A stretch of DNA of 64,000 nt from Pisaster brevispinus (Eukaryota; Echinodermata; Asteroidea; Forcipulatida; Asteriidae), in the NCBI GenBank assembly GCA_023634235.1, contig JAMKCF010000006.1, positions 6,726,421 through 6,790,420 on the forward strand. Direction: 5' to 3'. The notes below the pieces were generated by a model, which did no database searches, had not been told where the DNA came from, and was given only the letters and a program-made list of their open reading frames with translations. Made by a program: the position numbers and the translations under genes. Position 1 is the stretch's first letter, and each line of letters starts with the position of its first letter. Positions 39,586 through 51,100 of the stretch are shown here, piece by piece.

Positions 39586-40151
39586 AGGATGTGAAATTAA
39601 ACTTAAGTGGATTGGTCTTTACATGTCTTCTACGTTTTTCATGAACCCCAACTTGGTCTCATAGAATCACCAAAATCATTACCAAGGCAAAACAATATGC
39701 GAAGCACAAACTAATCTGGCTTAAAATGAAACCAGGTTACCAGCACAAAATGACATGGAGTTTACAATGTTGCAACTGGTGCCCTGCTATTTATTTGCTT
39801 ATCAAGAGCAATTTGCAAAGCAGTGTTTTCGTGCTTTAACACCAGGGATGAGAAATGCCAGTTTTTTTTCTGAAATTTGACTTAGCTACATTTGTCTGGT
39901 GAAAAAAAAGGCTATTATTTTCTTCAGATAAAAACAAATCATGCACTCTGATGTTTTAGCACTAAGGGTTCTGTTCCCAGCAACTTCTTGAAATTTCAGA
40001 AGTGATACCAAATGGTGGAAATGCCATAATTTCAGAATTTCCTCCTCTAGGCAATTTGCGAATTGCCGGCTTTGGCAGTGGCTATTCACCAAAGTTGTCG
40101 TTGCAGCTGATAGCCATAGCTGCAGCCGAAGTTGCTTAATTCAGACACATT

Positions 40152-40192
40152 TTCTGGATGTGCAGTCCCAGCTGTGATTGGTCTATTGTACC
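40152..40192 (+). repeat. 41-base direct repeat, copy 1
   Basis: TTCTGGATGTGCAGTCCCAG continuing to CTATTGTACCAG recurs at 40928-40968 with a single difference, 776 bases downstream. Confidence 0.85.
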
Positions 40193-40927
40193 AGCTTGAT
40201 CATTCATACTGCATTAATTTATTCATATGCATATTCTTCATATGAATGCATTGAATGCTTGAATAACAATCTTTTCGTGTGATCGTGACATTTTGTTAAA
40301 AATGGTTGCCAAATTTTATTTTATATTGCTTGTTTTGAATTTTCTTAATCTTTTGCAGCTATTATCATTCTATTGTCTTGTATCAAATATCTTTTGTAAT
40401 TCTTTATAAACAAATATTGATTCAATAAAATTGACAGAATATCAGTAAAAGCAAATTCTATTCTTGTCACATTAGGGTGCATCTTTCCAATCATTGTACA
40501 ATATAATAACCTCAGATCTACAGAAAATATTCCTGTGAAGTTTCGCAGATCGTGAAACCTGATTTCCGATTTGTTTTGCTCTCAGTAAATCTGTAAAACT
40601 ATTAAATTGGTTTGTATATTTACAAAACATAAGGAGAATCAAAAGTACCTTGACAAGGATACTCATCACATTGTCGGAGCTTTAGCCCACTCTTGTCTTG
40701 ACTGGCAATCTTCCCCATTTATGCTGTCATTAGAATTGGACGGATTTCAAATATAACAAAATAGTGCAGCTCTTTCGGTACGTTTTCCCAAGAACCAATA
40801 TCATGTCTGTTTATTGCACGATTGGTTGAATATTACAGTTGTCCAGAATCTTTCAACCAAGCTCTCCCTGTTCCATCTTTGGCGATTAATATTAACTGAC
40901 AACTTTTTGCATAAGGTGGGGTTTTTT

Positions 40928-40968
40928 TTCTGGATGTGCAGTCCCAGCTGCGATTGGTCTATTGTACC
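40928..40968 (+). repeat. 41-base direct repeat, copy 2
   Basis: Second copy of 40152-40192 (one base differs). Surrounding sequences are unlike, so this is not a simple tandem duplication. Confidence 0.85.
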
Positions 40969-42443
40969 AGAGGGAACATATTACTCCATCACCCAGGGAA
41001 CTTCATCGGCTGATTAGAGAGTGGATTCATTTTAAACTTGCTCTTTTTGTTTACAAGTCCTTGAACAAAACTGCCAACTATCTTTCCAAATTTGTTGTCA
41101 TATTACACTCCTCAACGTTTTCTCTGGTCCACACTTGACGTTACTCACTTGAATGTTTCCCATGCAAACAAAGCTCTGGGTCAAAAAGCATTCAGTTAGC
41201 TGGACCGTGCAACTTCAAGTAAAGAATATCAAGAGACACACAAACACAAAAAACCATTAAGATAACAATTGTTTATAAGACAAATATTTTAATAAAACAG
41301 CAACCCAACATTTTTACAATCTCAACTCCTTAAGTAGGAAAATTGCAATTTTCAGATTGTTACGCATCAACATTAGAGCTACTGTTAAAACAATGAACTT
41401 GGAAGTCAAATGGAAAAATGCATTCAGAAATGCTCAAAAAAATTTATTTGCGAATAGTTGAGGCAAAGAGCAACTCCTGCCAAATCAGGGGTTTCCCTTA
41501 TTTTTTTTTTCACTCGCCCAGCGGACCAGTTTTGACTCGCCCGCCGCTGTTTTCATTCGCATAATTTTGAACCCTGCAAATGAGACCATTCTGGAGTGAA
41601 TAGCACTCCGCCCTAATGCTAAACATAGAAGCTAAATGCCCCAATCTCGGACAAGCATGTCAAAATTCATTAACATACATGCGGGTACATATTCAAGTTT
41701 TGTGTTTACTCATGTGTACTGACTGCACTACTACTAGTGCAGTTTGACTCCCCTGCGATGCGGTGATCACATAAGGCGTTTAATGTTTGTTTGACAGCCA
41801 GGTATTACGAGCGAAAGTGATGTCATTAGCACGAAGTCCTTTTACTTAGAAGAGTGTCTGCAATAATGTCCTTCCATCGACACTATATTTAAAAAGAAAA
41901 CTTCAAGGGCACCAAATGGGGTAAGTATGATGGGCTATCGAGGGTATCGTTTCGGCCAAAAACAGAGGGGGGTAATGAAGATAATCATAATGTGACGGCT
42001 TGCAGCGTAACAAACAATTGGCGGTGATCACGTTCCAACTTGGCATTCCATCAACCCCTCCATAACCTGCATTGACACAAACACACAACAATTCAAATCA
42101 TCAAATATCGCATTCAGGGGGTAAGGGGGTAAGGGGCGATACTTGTGTTCCGACCCATTTTTCAAAATGAAACATTTGCAATTTTTTGAAAAGTAATGTA
42201 GGTAGAGCTCCCAAATGGAATTCTCACGGAAAAACGAAGTCACCTTCTTCTGTCACAGCATGATAATGGCACATAGTAAATGACTTTTCAGTCGAACGTT
42301 TTATCAAATACATTTTCACTTCCACTTCCTTCCCCACCCGCTACCCCCCTACAAAAAAAAACAGCTGAATAAGCGATTCCTTTTCCTGTCTCAATTTAAT
42401 AGAGGTTGCTTAGAATTCAGAGTTTACAAGCAAATATCAAAGG

Positions 42444-42593
42444 GAAAAGACAGGTCACTCTTTCCCCATCAGTTTCATAAAAAAAAAATAAAAAAATTTT
42501 TTTTTGGTTAAATCTGTGGAAAAGACAGGTCACTCTTTCCCCATGAGTTTCATAAAAAAAAAAATAAAAAAAAATTTTGTGTTAAATCTGTTC
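42444..42593. repeat. Tandem duplication of 75 bases abutting the Penelope insertion
   Basis: GAAAAGACAGGTCACTCTTT starts at 42444 and 42519. Both units contain TTTCATAAAA runs and end in AAATCTGT. The right unit ends inside the left target-site duplication of the retroelement. Confidence 0.9.
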
Positions 42594-42632
42594 TTAAATG
42601 GTGTTTGAAGCTTTGCATGGTGTGGAGGATAA

Positions 42633-42691
42633 GAGTAACTATAAATATAAATATAAATATAAATAGTAAACTTGCGGGTACAACCATGTGT
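42633..42691 (+). repeat. Left terminal inverted repeat of Penelope-like element
   Basis: Fifty-nine bases identical to the reverse complement of 45021-45079. It contains an ATAAAT microsatellite-like core and CTTGCGGGTACAACC, and includes the predicted ATG of the ORF. Confidence 0.93.
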
Positions 42692-44906
42692 ATCCACCAC
42701 CCACCACTTCCAAGTTACCCGCAAGAAACAAGTCAACAAGTTCACCGAGCTTTGGTCCAGCAAAAGAGCAGAGTCCACTAACGAAAGAAATATACACAAA
42801 AGAGATTTTCGTGGTACTCAGCACTTTGCTACCAAGCCCCATCTACGCAGTACCAAGGCCTTCACACAGCACACCGTCGTCAACCTCAGCCAACGCCGAC
42901 TCACCCCGATTGAAACCAAGGTCCTCTCCAAAGGCATGAACTTCGCCCTCACACCGCGCACCATCCCAGTAAAAGACATCATCCAAGCCACAGAACCAGC
43001 ACTCAAACATCTCGACAAGACAGCAGCCAATCAAACCCGCATCAAGATTCTAGAAACCCTCAAGAACGCCAAGCTACCAAGGCCGAACACCAGCAAACAA
43101 GAGAATACCGCTATCCGAGCTCTACACCGGGACAAATCGATCCACATCATGTCAGCAGACAAGGGCAACGCCACTGTGGTCATGTCTACTGCTGATTACG
43201 ACCAGAAGGTGACCGATATCCTGTCGACCGACACGTACAGACGCCTGTCAAGAAACCCCACCACTGCCATCGAACGCAAGATCAACAACCAGCTCCGCGC
43301 TCTCCATCAAGATCAAGTCATCGACACACCCACGTACCGTCACCTCAAGTCCTCTGCACCCACCTGCCCACGCTTCTTTGGTCAACCCAAGATTCACAAG
43401 CCTGATGTTCCACTCCGTCCCATCGTGGCGTCCAGAGGTTCACCAACATACAACACAGCCAGATACCTCACCAAGATCCTGCAACCACTAGTCGGCCTCA
43501 CCCAACATCACATCACCAATTCCAACCAGTTCGTCAACATCATCAAAGACATCCACCTCAGCCAATCTGACATTCTTGTCAGCTTTGACGTAGTCTCCCT
43601 CTTCACGAACATACCAACCATAGAAGCTTGCCACATCGCCAAAGATCGACTAGCAGCAGATCCCTCCATGACCGACCGCACAAGCCTGACTCCCGAACAA
43701 GTACAAGAACTGCTCGTCACCTGCGTCTCTTCATCCAGTTTCCGGTGGAGGGACCAGTTCTATGAACAAACCTCAGGGGCCGCCATGGGATCTCCTCTAT
43801 CCCCGGTCCTTGCGGATTTGTTCATGGAAGAGTTTGAACTTGACACCATCGAGAATGCTGATCTTCGCCCCAACCTCTGGCTCCGCTACGTTGATGACAC
43901 TTTCGTGGTTTGGCCCCACGGCAAGTCAGCACTTCACCAGTTCCTGCAGCATCTCAACTCTCAGCATCCACTCATCAAATTCACCATGGAGCAAGAAGAA
44001 AACAACACCATCTCCTTCCTTGATGTCCAAGTCACCAGAAGAGCGGATGGGACCCTTTCTCACACTGTACACCGCAAGCCCACACACACAGACCGATATC
44101 TACACAGCTCTTCATTCCACCATCCTCGTTTCAAGTCTGCCGTCCACAACACATTGGTCCGCCGTGCATTCAACACCTGCGACCAAGACAGCTTGAAGCA
44201 GGAACTTCACCACATCAGGACATCACTACAACTCAACGGGTACAAGACATTCAACTTCAGCCAGCCCAAACCAAGCCTCCCACCTGAAGACAGACCGGAG
44301 TTCAAGGCAACCGTCACCATCCCATACATCGGCCACGCATCACACCAACTTCAACGCATCTTCAGCCAAGTCCAAGTCAAGACATTCCACACAGCACCCA
44401 ACAAGATCCAAGCATCTCTTCACACACACAAGGACAAGCAAGACACTCAAGCCAAGCCCGGCGTTTACCGCATTCCCTGCGAATGCGGCAAAGTCTACAT
44501 CGGAGAGACCGGCCGCAACATATCAACCAGAATCAAAGAACACCAAGCACACGGCAGACTAGGGCACCTAGACAAATCAGCTATCATCAAACACTCACAT
44601 GAACAAGATCATCTCATCAAATGGACACAAGCCAAGCTCATCGCTCCAGTCAAGTTCTGGCACCAACGCAGAGTAAGGGAGGCAATAGAGATCAAGGCTC
44701 ACAACACCGTTCCACAAGACATCGGATTCTTCATCAACGACATCTGGTCACCACTTCTCAAGCCCACACTTCCAGCAGCAGCTCACCACAACACTGACAC
44801 ACTCCAACGCACACACATCCAGCCAGCAACCAACTCACACGCTTCACTAGACAAGAACAGCTTGGATCCTTCCCGCCCAAATGTGCATCCCCCAAGCCAT
44901 ACATAA
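42672..44906 (+). CDS. Penelope-like reverse transcriptase with GIY-YIG endonuclease
   Basis: A single 744-residue ORF that replicates the element by target-primed reverse transcription. RT blocks in order: DKGNATVVM (about 158-166), FFGQPKIHKP, LRPIVAS with SPTYNTARYL, DVVSLFTNIPT (catalytic D306), GAAMGSPLSPVLADLFMEEF, LRYVDDTFVVW (YVDD at 406-409; D408 and D409 catalytic), ISFLDVQVTR and VHRKPTHTDRYLH. The C-terminal nuclease has GVY (597-599), a Cys-x-Cys insert (CECGK), YIG (609-611), the conserved Arg in TGRNISTRIKEH and a Glu in REAIEIKAHN. All catalytic residues are present and there is no frameshift. The ATG overlaps the left inverted repeat (42672 lies inside 42633-42691), so the true start may be a little later; there is a Met only far downstream, so an upstream non-canonical start is also possible. 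Confidence 0.93.
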   Translation: MRVQPCVSTTHHFQVTRKKQVNKFTELWSSKRAESTNERNIHKRDFRGTQHFATKPHLRSTKAFTQHTVVNLSQRRLTPIETKVLSKGMNFALTPRTIPVKDIIQATEPALKHLDKTAANQTRIKILETLKNAKLPRPNTSKQENTAIRALHRDKSIHIMSADKGNATVVMSTADYDQKVTDILSTDTYRRLSRNPTTAIERKINNQLRALHQDQVIDTPTYRHLKSSAPTCPRFFGQPKIHKPDVPLRPIVASRGSPTYNTARYLTKILQPLVGLTQHHITNSNQFVNIIKDIHLSQSDILVSFDVVSLFTNIPTIEACHIAKDRLAADPSMTDRTSLTPEQVQELLVTCVSSSSFRWRDQFYEQTSGAAMGSPLSPVLADLFMEEFELDTIENADLRPNLWLRYVDDTFVVWPHGKSALHQFLQHLNSQHPLIKFTMEQEENNTISFLDVQVTRRADGTLSHTVHRKPTHTDRYLHSSSFHHPRFKSAVHNTLVRRAFNTCDQDSLKQELHHIRTSLQLNGYKTFNFSQPKPSLPPEDRPEFKATVTIPYIGHASHQLQRIFSQVQVKTFHTAPNKIQASLHTHKDKQDTQAKPGVYRIPCECGKVYIGETGRNISTRIKEHQAHGRLGHLDKSAIIKHSHEQDHLIKWTQAKLIAPVKFWHQRRVREAIEIKAHNTVPQDIGFFINDIWSPLLKPTLPAAAHHNTDTLQRTHIQPATNSHASLDKNSLDPSRPNVHPPSHT

Positions 44907-44927
44907 GCTCAACCACCACCAGTAGTC

Positions 44928-45000
44928 CAGCATTCTCCTGAAGACGAGCAGAGTATACTGTTCGAAACGTCGAGACCAAACCGGCTCTTTTCAGAGCCAA
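44928..45000 (+). ncRNA. Hammerhead-like hairpin motif at 3' end of Penelope-like element
   Basis: CTGAAGAC, a stem GAGCAG/CTGTTC around an AGTATA loop, then GAAACGTC recall the CUGANGA...GAAA core of the type I hammerhead ribozymes reported in Penelope-like elements. One extra base between CUGAAGA and the stem departs from the strict core. A second hairpin (GGCTCTTTTCAGAGCC) follows at about 44983. The first 18 bases recur in the short element at 51572-51589. Self-cleavage is not shown. Confidence 0.35.
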
Positions 45001-45020
45001 CACTCCCTCAAAGAGTTTTT

Positions 45021-45079
45021 ACACATGGTTGTACCCGCAAGTTTACTATTTATATTTATATTTATATTTATAGTTACTC
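45021..45079 (-). repeat. Right terminal inverted repeat of Penelope-like element
   Basis: Exact inverted copy of 42633-42691. It ends directly at the right target-site duplication (45080-45092), whereas the left copy is set back by the 36-base tail. Confidence 0.93.
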
Positions 45080-45108
45080 AAATCTGTTCTTACTTCATTT
45101 TTATGTCA

Positions 45109-48100
45109 CTACAAAAAGAAGACAGTATGAAAAAAAAAATAACGAACTAAGACAGTGCATGCTTTTACTTTTACCTCTTGCGTTTCCTCACTGGTACCCT
45201 GAATTGACAGTTGGTCTGTATACTGTGTGTCGGAGGCGCAGAAGTTTGTCTGATCCCCTGACAATCCTAACACGTCCACATCATGGTCCCCTTCATCGAT
45301 GGCATCCGAGGGTCTCTGCAGGTAGTCGTGGTCGGCCATGGCATTGGTGGCAGTATTGTCCTGCCAAAAAAAAGAAAGAAAGAAAGAAAACTAGAGATTG
45401 AGAGTTTGTGTACAAACTCACGGTGTTCGGCTTGAACGTAGTGACTGCGTAGTTGAAAATAAGGTCAATATTGCGTGCAGGTATTTTGTCTCCTTGTGCT
45501 GTGCTGACGGGCATAATAATACTTGTAGCTTTTGTTAATCTTTATGCAAGATCATAGCATGAAGGTTTGTCATATGAAACTTCAACTTCCGGTTTTGACA
45601 GGAACTAAAGGTCAACTGGGGTCACACTTTGTACAAGATATCTAGAATTGCCCAAAAGCTTTAAATTGGTGTAATGATTATTAATGTACCACGTTTCATT
45701 AATAAGATACACATTTTTGTATGTGCAAACTTATACTTCCGGTTTGGACCGGAAGTGAAGGTCAAATGGGGTCACACATTGTAAAAATTTGTAGAATCAT
45801 CTAAAGGTTTTAAAATCACGTAATTATTTAACAAAAACATTCAAGTAAATAAGATACAAATTTTTATTTACACAATTTCAACTTCCGGTTTTGACCGGAA
45901 GTAAAGGTCAAATGGGGTCACACTGTGTGTAAGAAGTGTTTAATACCTCAAGAGCTTTTATATGGTGCAATTATCATGTATGTAGCATAAATGGTTCTTG
46001 AGATATGATTATTTTATCATAAAACTTCAATTTAATGTAATGACATCATCGATGACGTCATCACTCCAAACATTTTATTTTGTCATGTACACACTGTGGT
46101 TTAGGTAATTGGTAAGTATCAAGTCCGTACAAGCTTTTGTTTTGGAGATAGCAAAATAAAAAAAATTTCGACCTCGTCTACGATTTTCGTTGTGACGTAG
46201 CTATGACGTCACGTATTATATTTCTAGAATGCTCGTGAGCTAAACAAAATATTATTCATTGAAAATTTTTTCATATTTTGCTTCACTTAGGCTCCAGAGC
46301 CCCAAATAACATAATTTGTACCTTTAACTTCCGGTTTCGACCGGAAGTAAAGGTCAAATGAGGTCACGATTTGCATACAATTTGTACAACATTACAAGAC
46401 CATTCACATGCATTAAAGATCTTGTATGTAGCATCTATGGTTCTCAAGATATGAAATTTTCAAATTATTTAAGGTTTTTTAACGTAATGACATCATCAAT
46501 GACGTCATCATTCCAAAAAAGTTGCAGTTTCATCCACTCACTAAGATCTTTGTACATGGTAAGTTTCAAGTTTCAATTCATTTTCATTATTGAGTTAATC
46601 GACCGACACTTTTCGAAGGAAGAAGACGACAAAAAAAATAAATAAAAGAAACAGAACAATTACATAGTTGTTCGGCTGCTGGCCGAACACCTAAAAAGCA
46701 TTGTATGATTTCACTAAAAGCTTTGATAATTTATCAATGGAAGTGAAACCTTCAAATCCACTTCATGGAGGGCTTAATTTAGTCACTAGCCAAGCAAACA
46801 AACACTGACAGCAGAATACTGCGGGCTTCCAAACTTACTTCTTTCCCCGCAAAAATTCGAACAAAAATACCATGAACTAGTCCAAATTTAAGCCGGCTCG
46901 TTGGCTGATGGCTGGCCAGGGGAAATATTTGTGCAAGGTCTGCAAGTCTTATAAAGGATCAAACTAAATGTGCAAGAAAATAAGCAAACCTTACTATTAT
47001 TTACATTTTTCATTAATAGCCCACTGATTGGGCCATCCTAAGAACAGGTGGCCAATCAATTCAAAGACAAGCCACTACTAATTGAAATTACCTGCTTGCG
47101 ATCCTTTCCGATTAACAATTAAACAAGGAAAATGGGTGGTAAAATCAATCAATGCCAACCGTATCAATGAGGCCAGCCTTGAATATGATCCCGCAAGGAT
47201 AACTGTTTGGTCCACAGTATGCAGAATGGGTTCTCAGTCAATGAATGAACAGATACCATCGATGTACACCCCCATACTTGATCATAGTGGCTTCTTATAT
47301 AGCGCTCATATCCGTCACTCAGTGACACTCAAGGCGCTTCAACATTAGGTATTTTTCCTGCAAGGTTTTTTGGGGGCTACGTTTGAAGTATGAGACCTAC
47401 TCCTTTACATAGCACCATGTAATGGTTAACAAGGTGCTGTGGCGCATTATGCTGCCAATCAAATACTTCGTTCTTGTAAGGCAGTTTTCCCCTAAGCAAA
47501 GGGCATCCCCAGGGGAGAAATAAAACATTCGTGCTGGAACAATGCAAAGGGCAGCAAGGCAACGATTTGGGGCACTGAGGAAATGGATTTTCAATCAATG
47601 AACAAACAGACACCATCAATGTATGATACTTGATACTTCATTCTTGAAGGGCAAAAGGCACAAAACATTCGTGCTGGAACAATGCAAAAGGGCACCGAGG
47701 CAACAACCTGGGGCATGAAGGCAATTTGCCTCTGTGTGGCCTCCATGAAGTACCAGCCCTGCACCCACCTGCTCAGGCTCCTCCTCTGATTGCGGAGTGG
47801 CTAATTGAAACACCTGCGTGGCCACGGGTGTGTGCAACAGGCAGGTGCTCTCCTGCGACAGCGGGTTTGCTGGATGAATGCATGCTGTGCGACCCTTGGT
47901 GCAAGGCGTGTACAGGACTTGTTGGGGGTCTTCAAGCACATCTGTTTGTATAGATGGTTAAGGTTGGAATACAAAAACAAAATGTCATACAATTCACTCC
48001 TTCCGTTAGGGGGGGGGGGGTGGGGGTCAGCGAAATCATAACAAAAAATCATATCTTGGAGTTGAAGAAATAGGTTATATTTGTTATATTTATATTTAAA

Positions 48101-51100
48101 TATCAACACAATTTAATATGGAATATATCAGTGGTTACTTGAGGTGTATCTTCGTTCTTAATAAAGGGCCACGTCATCAAAAAATGATGAGGTTATTTTC
48201 CATTTACAGAATTCATCCCTTTTTAGGAGGGGAAAAAAAAAACCTGAATGCAGGTATCCGTTTTAAGTACTTGTTTATTGCGATGTGCCAACCAGATCAA
48301 CACAATGACCCTAATTGGCCCTTCCATGATTTACTCAAACGACCGGATCGATCCGAGAAAGGATACGTTCCAAGCAGAAGCCAGTGACCGGAAGCCCAGG
48401 CCTATCACATGACTTGCCCAGACTGCTGAACTTGCACTGGGGTGGGGTGCTGATCTTCTGGGGACCTGTGTAGCTGGGCGTGGCCTTGATGCGCCGGTTC
48501 TTGGAGCGTCGATGCAGCAAGGCCTCGCTGCCGTGCCGACGGTGGTACGACTGCATGGACTGGAGTTTGAGGATCTTGCGTTTTTCCTTGGGGCTGTTGA
48601 AACTGCCGAGGCTTGTGCCTACAGAAAAAAGACGGAATATATCATATAATTTGGTCAGTTAATCAGGGCGCTCCACTAAGACAATCTGTCCGCCTCAAAA
48701 ACAAAAAAAAGGAATTTGTCTGAACATCCACCAACAATAATCTAGACCAGATTGATCAGAGTTTGGCAAAGTCATTATCAAGTAAACTAATATTCATAAT
48801 TATTTAGTATTACATTACCGCAAAATCTTATATTTAGAAATCTTTCAACTCAAAATGGGATGACCAATGACAATAAAACAAATGGCACTGTTTGACAAGA
48901 AAGGTTCAAATTCTTGTGGCCTCCCCCCATCCCACAAGTTCTGTGATGAAGAATACATATGTCAAATTTCCACTGAAATTGCTTCTTCTTATCAATATCC
49001 ATACTCGATGCTTGGCACATGTCAATTTCACTCCTTTTTGTAGTTATTAAGCTGCATTTCTTTGTACAAGTTGTCTTCTGTGCAATGTGTTTTTGGGGGA
49101 GTTTTGGTGTTCACTCCTTGGGTACCAACCGATTGTCTCTTTCTCGAGCTTGGAGGAAATCAGGTACTGCCTCCGCTTTTCTTTCATCAGATGCTGAAGA
49201 CGTTTGAACTGGTTGATGTAGAGGGACTGGAGACGGATCAATTTCTCCCTGGTGATCAGGGCTACCTCTTCGGGAGTATACACTCCAGCGTGCCTGTCAG
49301 TCAAGATTACAGAAAAAAATTAATCATAAATTTGGGGTTGAAGAAATTGACTAGAGAGGGATTTGAACCTGTGACCTCTGGATTAACATGCCAACGATCA
49401 ACCAATGAGCTATCTTGCCCTAATGTTTGGCGGTCTCCATGTTTCGTCAGTATCTTTGTTCGGGAGTGCCAGTCAGAGGCCGTTCAACCTGTAACTGGAA
49501 TAAAGCCAGGGACCACGCCCAAGTTGACGATACAACCTGGGAAGCGGCAGAAGAGGGATCACCTTAAGGGGATGCAACTTTTTGTTTCAAATATCAAGTA
49601 ATAAACCAAAAGGGAAACTGACTGAATGAATTAATCATTTTACAGGCATGCCAACAGTCTTCACAAGTCCATCACAAGGCCTTGTAAAAGCCGACTGTTA
49701 CAGTCAGCAAAATTTCTCTGCACGGTGCCATTGGCCTCCCCATGAAAGTGTTAACATGTGAACCCACAAGAGAAGCCAATTAATAGTAGTAATTAGAACT
49801 AGTTCTTAAAACAGCGCATTCTACACTAACATAAAACTAGTGCCCTACTCATCTGGTGATTAACATTCCTGTAATCTTTCTCAGCTTCCTGAGGAGCATC
49901 CATCCCTGGGCTGTGGTGGCGCTCCAACACAACATCAAACTCAGCCCCTCCCAGGTACCCATTTACATTGCATACCCCCTGGGTGAAAAGGTCACACTCC
50001 ATCAACTGTGGGAGTACAAAACTTCAGCAAAGAAAATTGTCTCAATCCCAAAATCCTCCTCACAGTTTTGATTGTAATTGAAGGACTTGGGACCGACAGC
50101 GACGCCAGGCAAACAAAGCAAATCAACCATCCAGGACAGACGGTTCCCCGACTATAAACTAGCTAGGGAGTAGATGGCTAAGAACGGGACGGTGCACTCA
50201 CTTGAGGAGGTCTTCTTGCTCGCTGTCCACACTCTCCGCATCGCTGTCTGTGGTACCTCGCCAGGCCTGGTCGACCTGAAGCGGGTCTTCATCACTCTCA
50301 CTCTCACTGCCACAATCTTTAATTACAAACACATTTATTTGTTTCATTACACATTCCAACAGCGCAATTGCCAATGTAAGGATGGTGATTAGGAAACGAA
50401 AAGAAATATTCAGTTTGAGATGTGGGAGGGAAAACCCACAATATCAAGGCTCTGGTCTGAGGTGAGATTTGAACCGGGGTCCACAGAGGTGAAAGGAAGT
50501 TCAATACACATGGTCAAGTCGAACTAAACACACCCCCAAAAATTTCATCTAATGAGTAGTTATCGACAAGTTTTTCTTGAAATTCAAGCTCTGTATTGTA
50601 ACTGTAATTTTTTAAAAGCTGTGATTTAGTTCCTATTAGAGCAGGCCTGGAATTACACAGACACCATGGCCTCTGTTGCCCTGGTCTTGGCCGTGGCGTC
50701 CCTTCGAAAGTTTCCCATAGATCTTAAACATTTTCCAATGGAAGTGCCCTTTTGAAAATGAAAATGGCCTTGCCCTTTCATAGATGTCATAGATAGAATT
50801 ACAGGCCCGTCAATATAGTGTGTTTATATGGCTATAGATTTAGGCATACATATTTATTATTATCAACACTAATATTTTTCGCTCAGCAAGCTTTGGTATT
50901 CTTATTAAAAGTAAAAATACAATCTTTAATTACAATGCAATAGTAAAATGTACCTAAGATTTTAGCAGCGACAGATGCCTGGGGCTCAGGATGGACCTCG
51001 GTCCCCGGCTGGTTCGGTTCCTGAGCCAGTAGGTAGCTATCCAAGCCTTCCAGAATTTCACGCGGAGAGTTTCGTGGAAAAGGCTTCAGGCTTGCCTTGT

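Larger units (their letters stand above)
37973..42583. other. 3' UTR of paralog B and intergenic sequence
   Basis: Holds candidate poly(A) sites (38911, 40424), palindromic repeats (38840-38950, 39389-39585), the direct repeat pair 40152/40928 and the local duplication at 42444-42593. No further coding exon is recognised on either strand. Confidence 0.6.
42597..45079 (+). mobile_element. Full-length Penelope-like retroelement (EN+)
   Basis: The 2483-base element is bounded by a 13-base direct repeat AAATCTGTTCTTA (42584-42596 and 45080-45092), the target-site duplication. The termini are perfect 59-base inverted repeats (42633-42691 and 45021-45079). A 36-base extension (42597-42632) lies outside the left repeat, resembling the short tail known next to Penelope LTRs. 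It contains one intact long ORF for reverse transcriptase plus GIY-YIG endonuclease. The coding part is C-rich and GC-richer than the surrounding DNA. It lies antisense to KANSL2, just beyond that gene's last visible exon. Intact ORF, perfect repeats and clean duplication point to a recent insertion. Confidence 0.92.

Noticed and set aside
45584..46370. CRISPR-like or ordinary satellite array
   Set aside because: A eukaryotic context and irregular divergent units exclude CRISPR. The few units and embedded motifs make a classic satellite unlikely as well.
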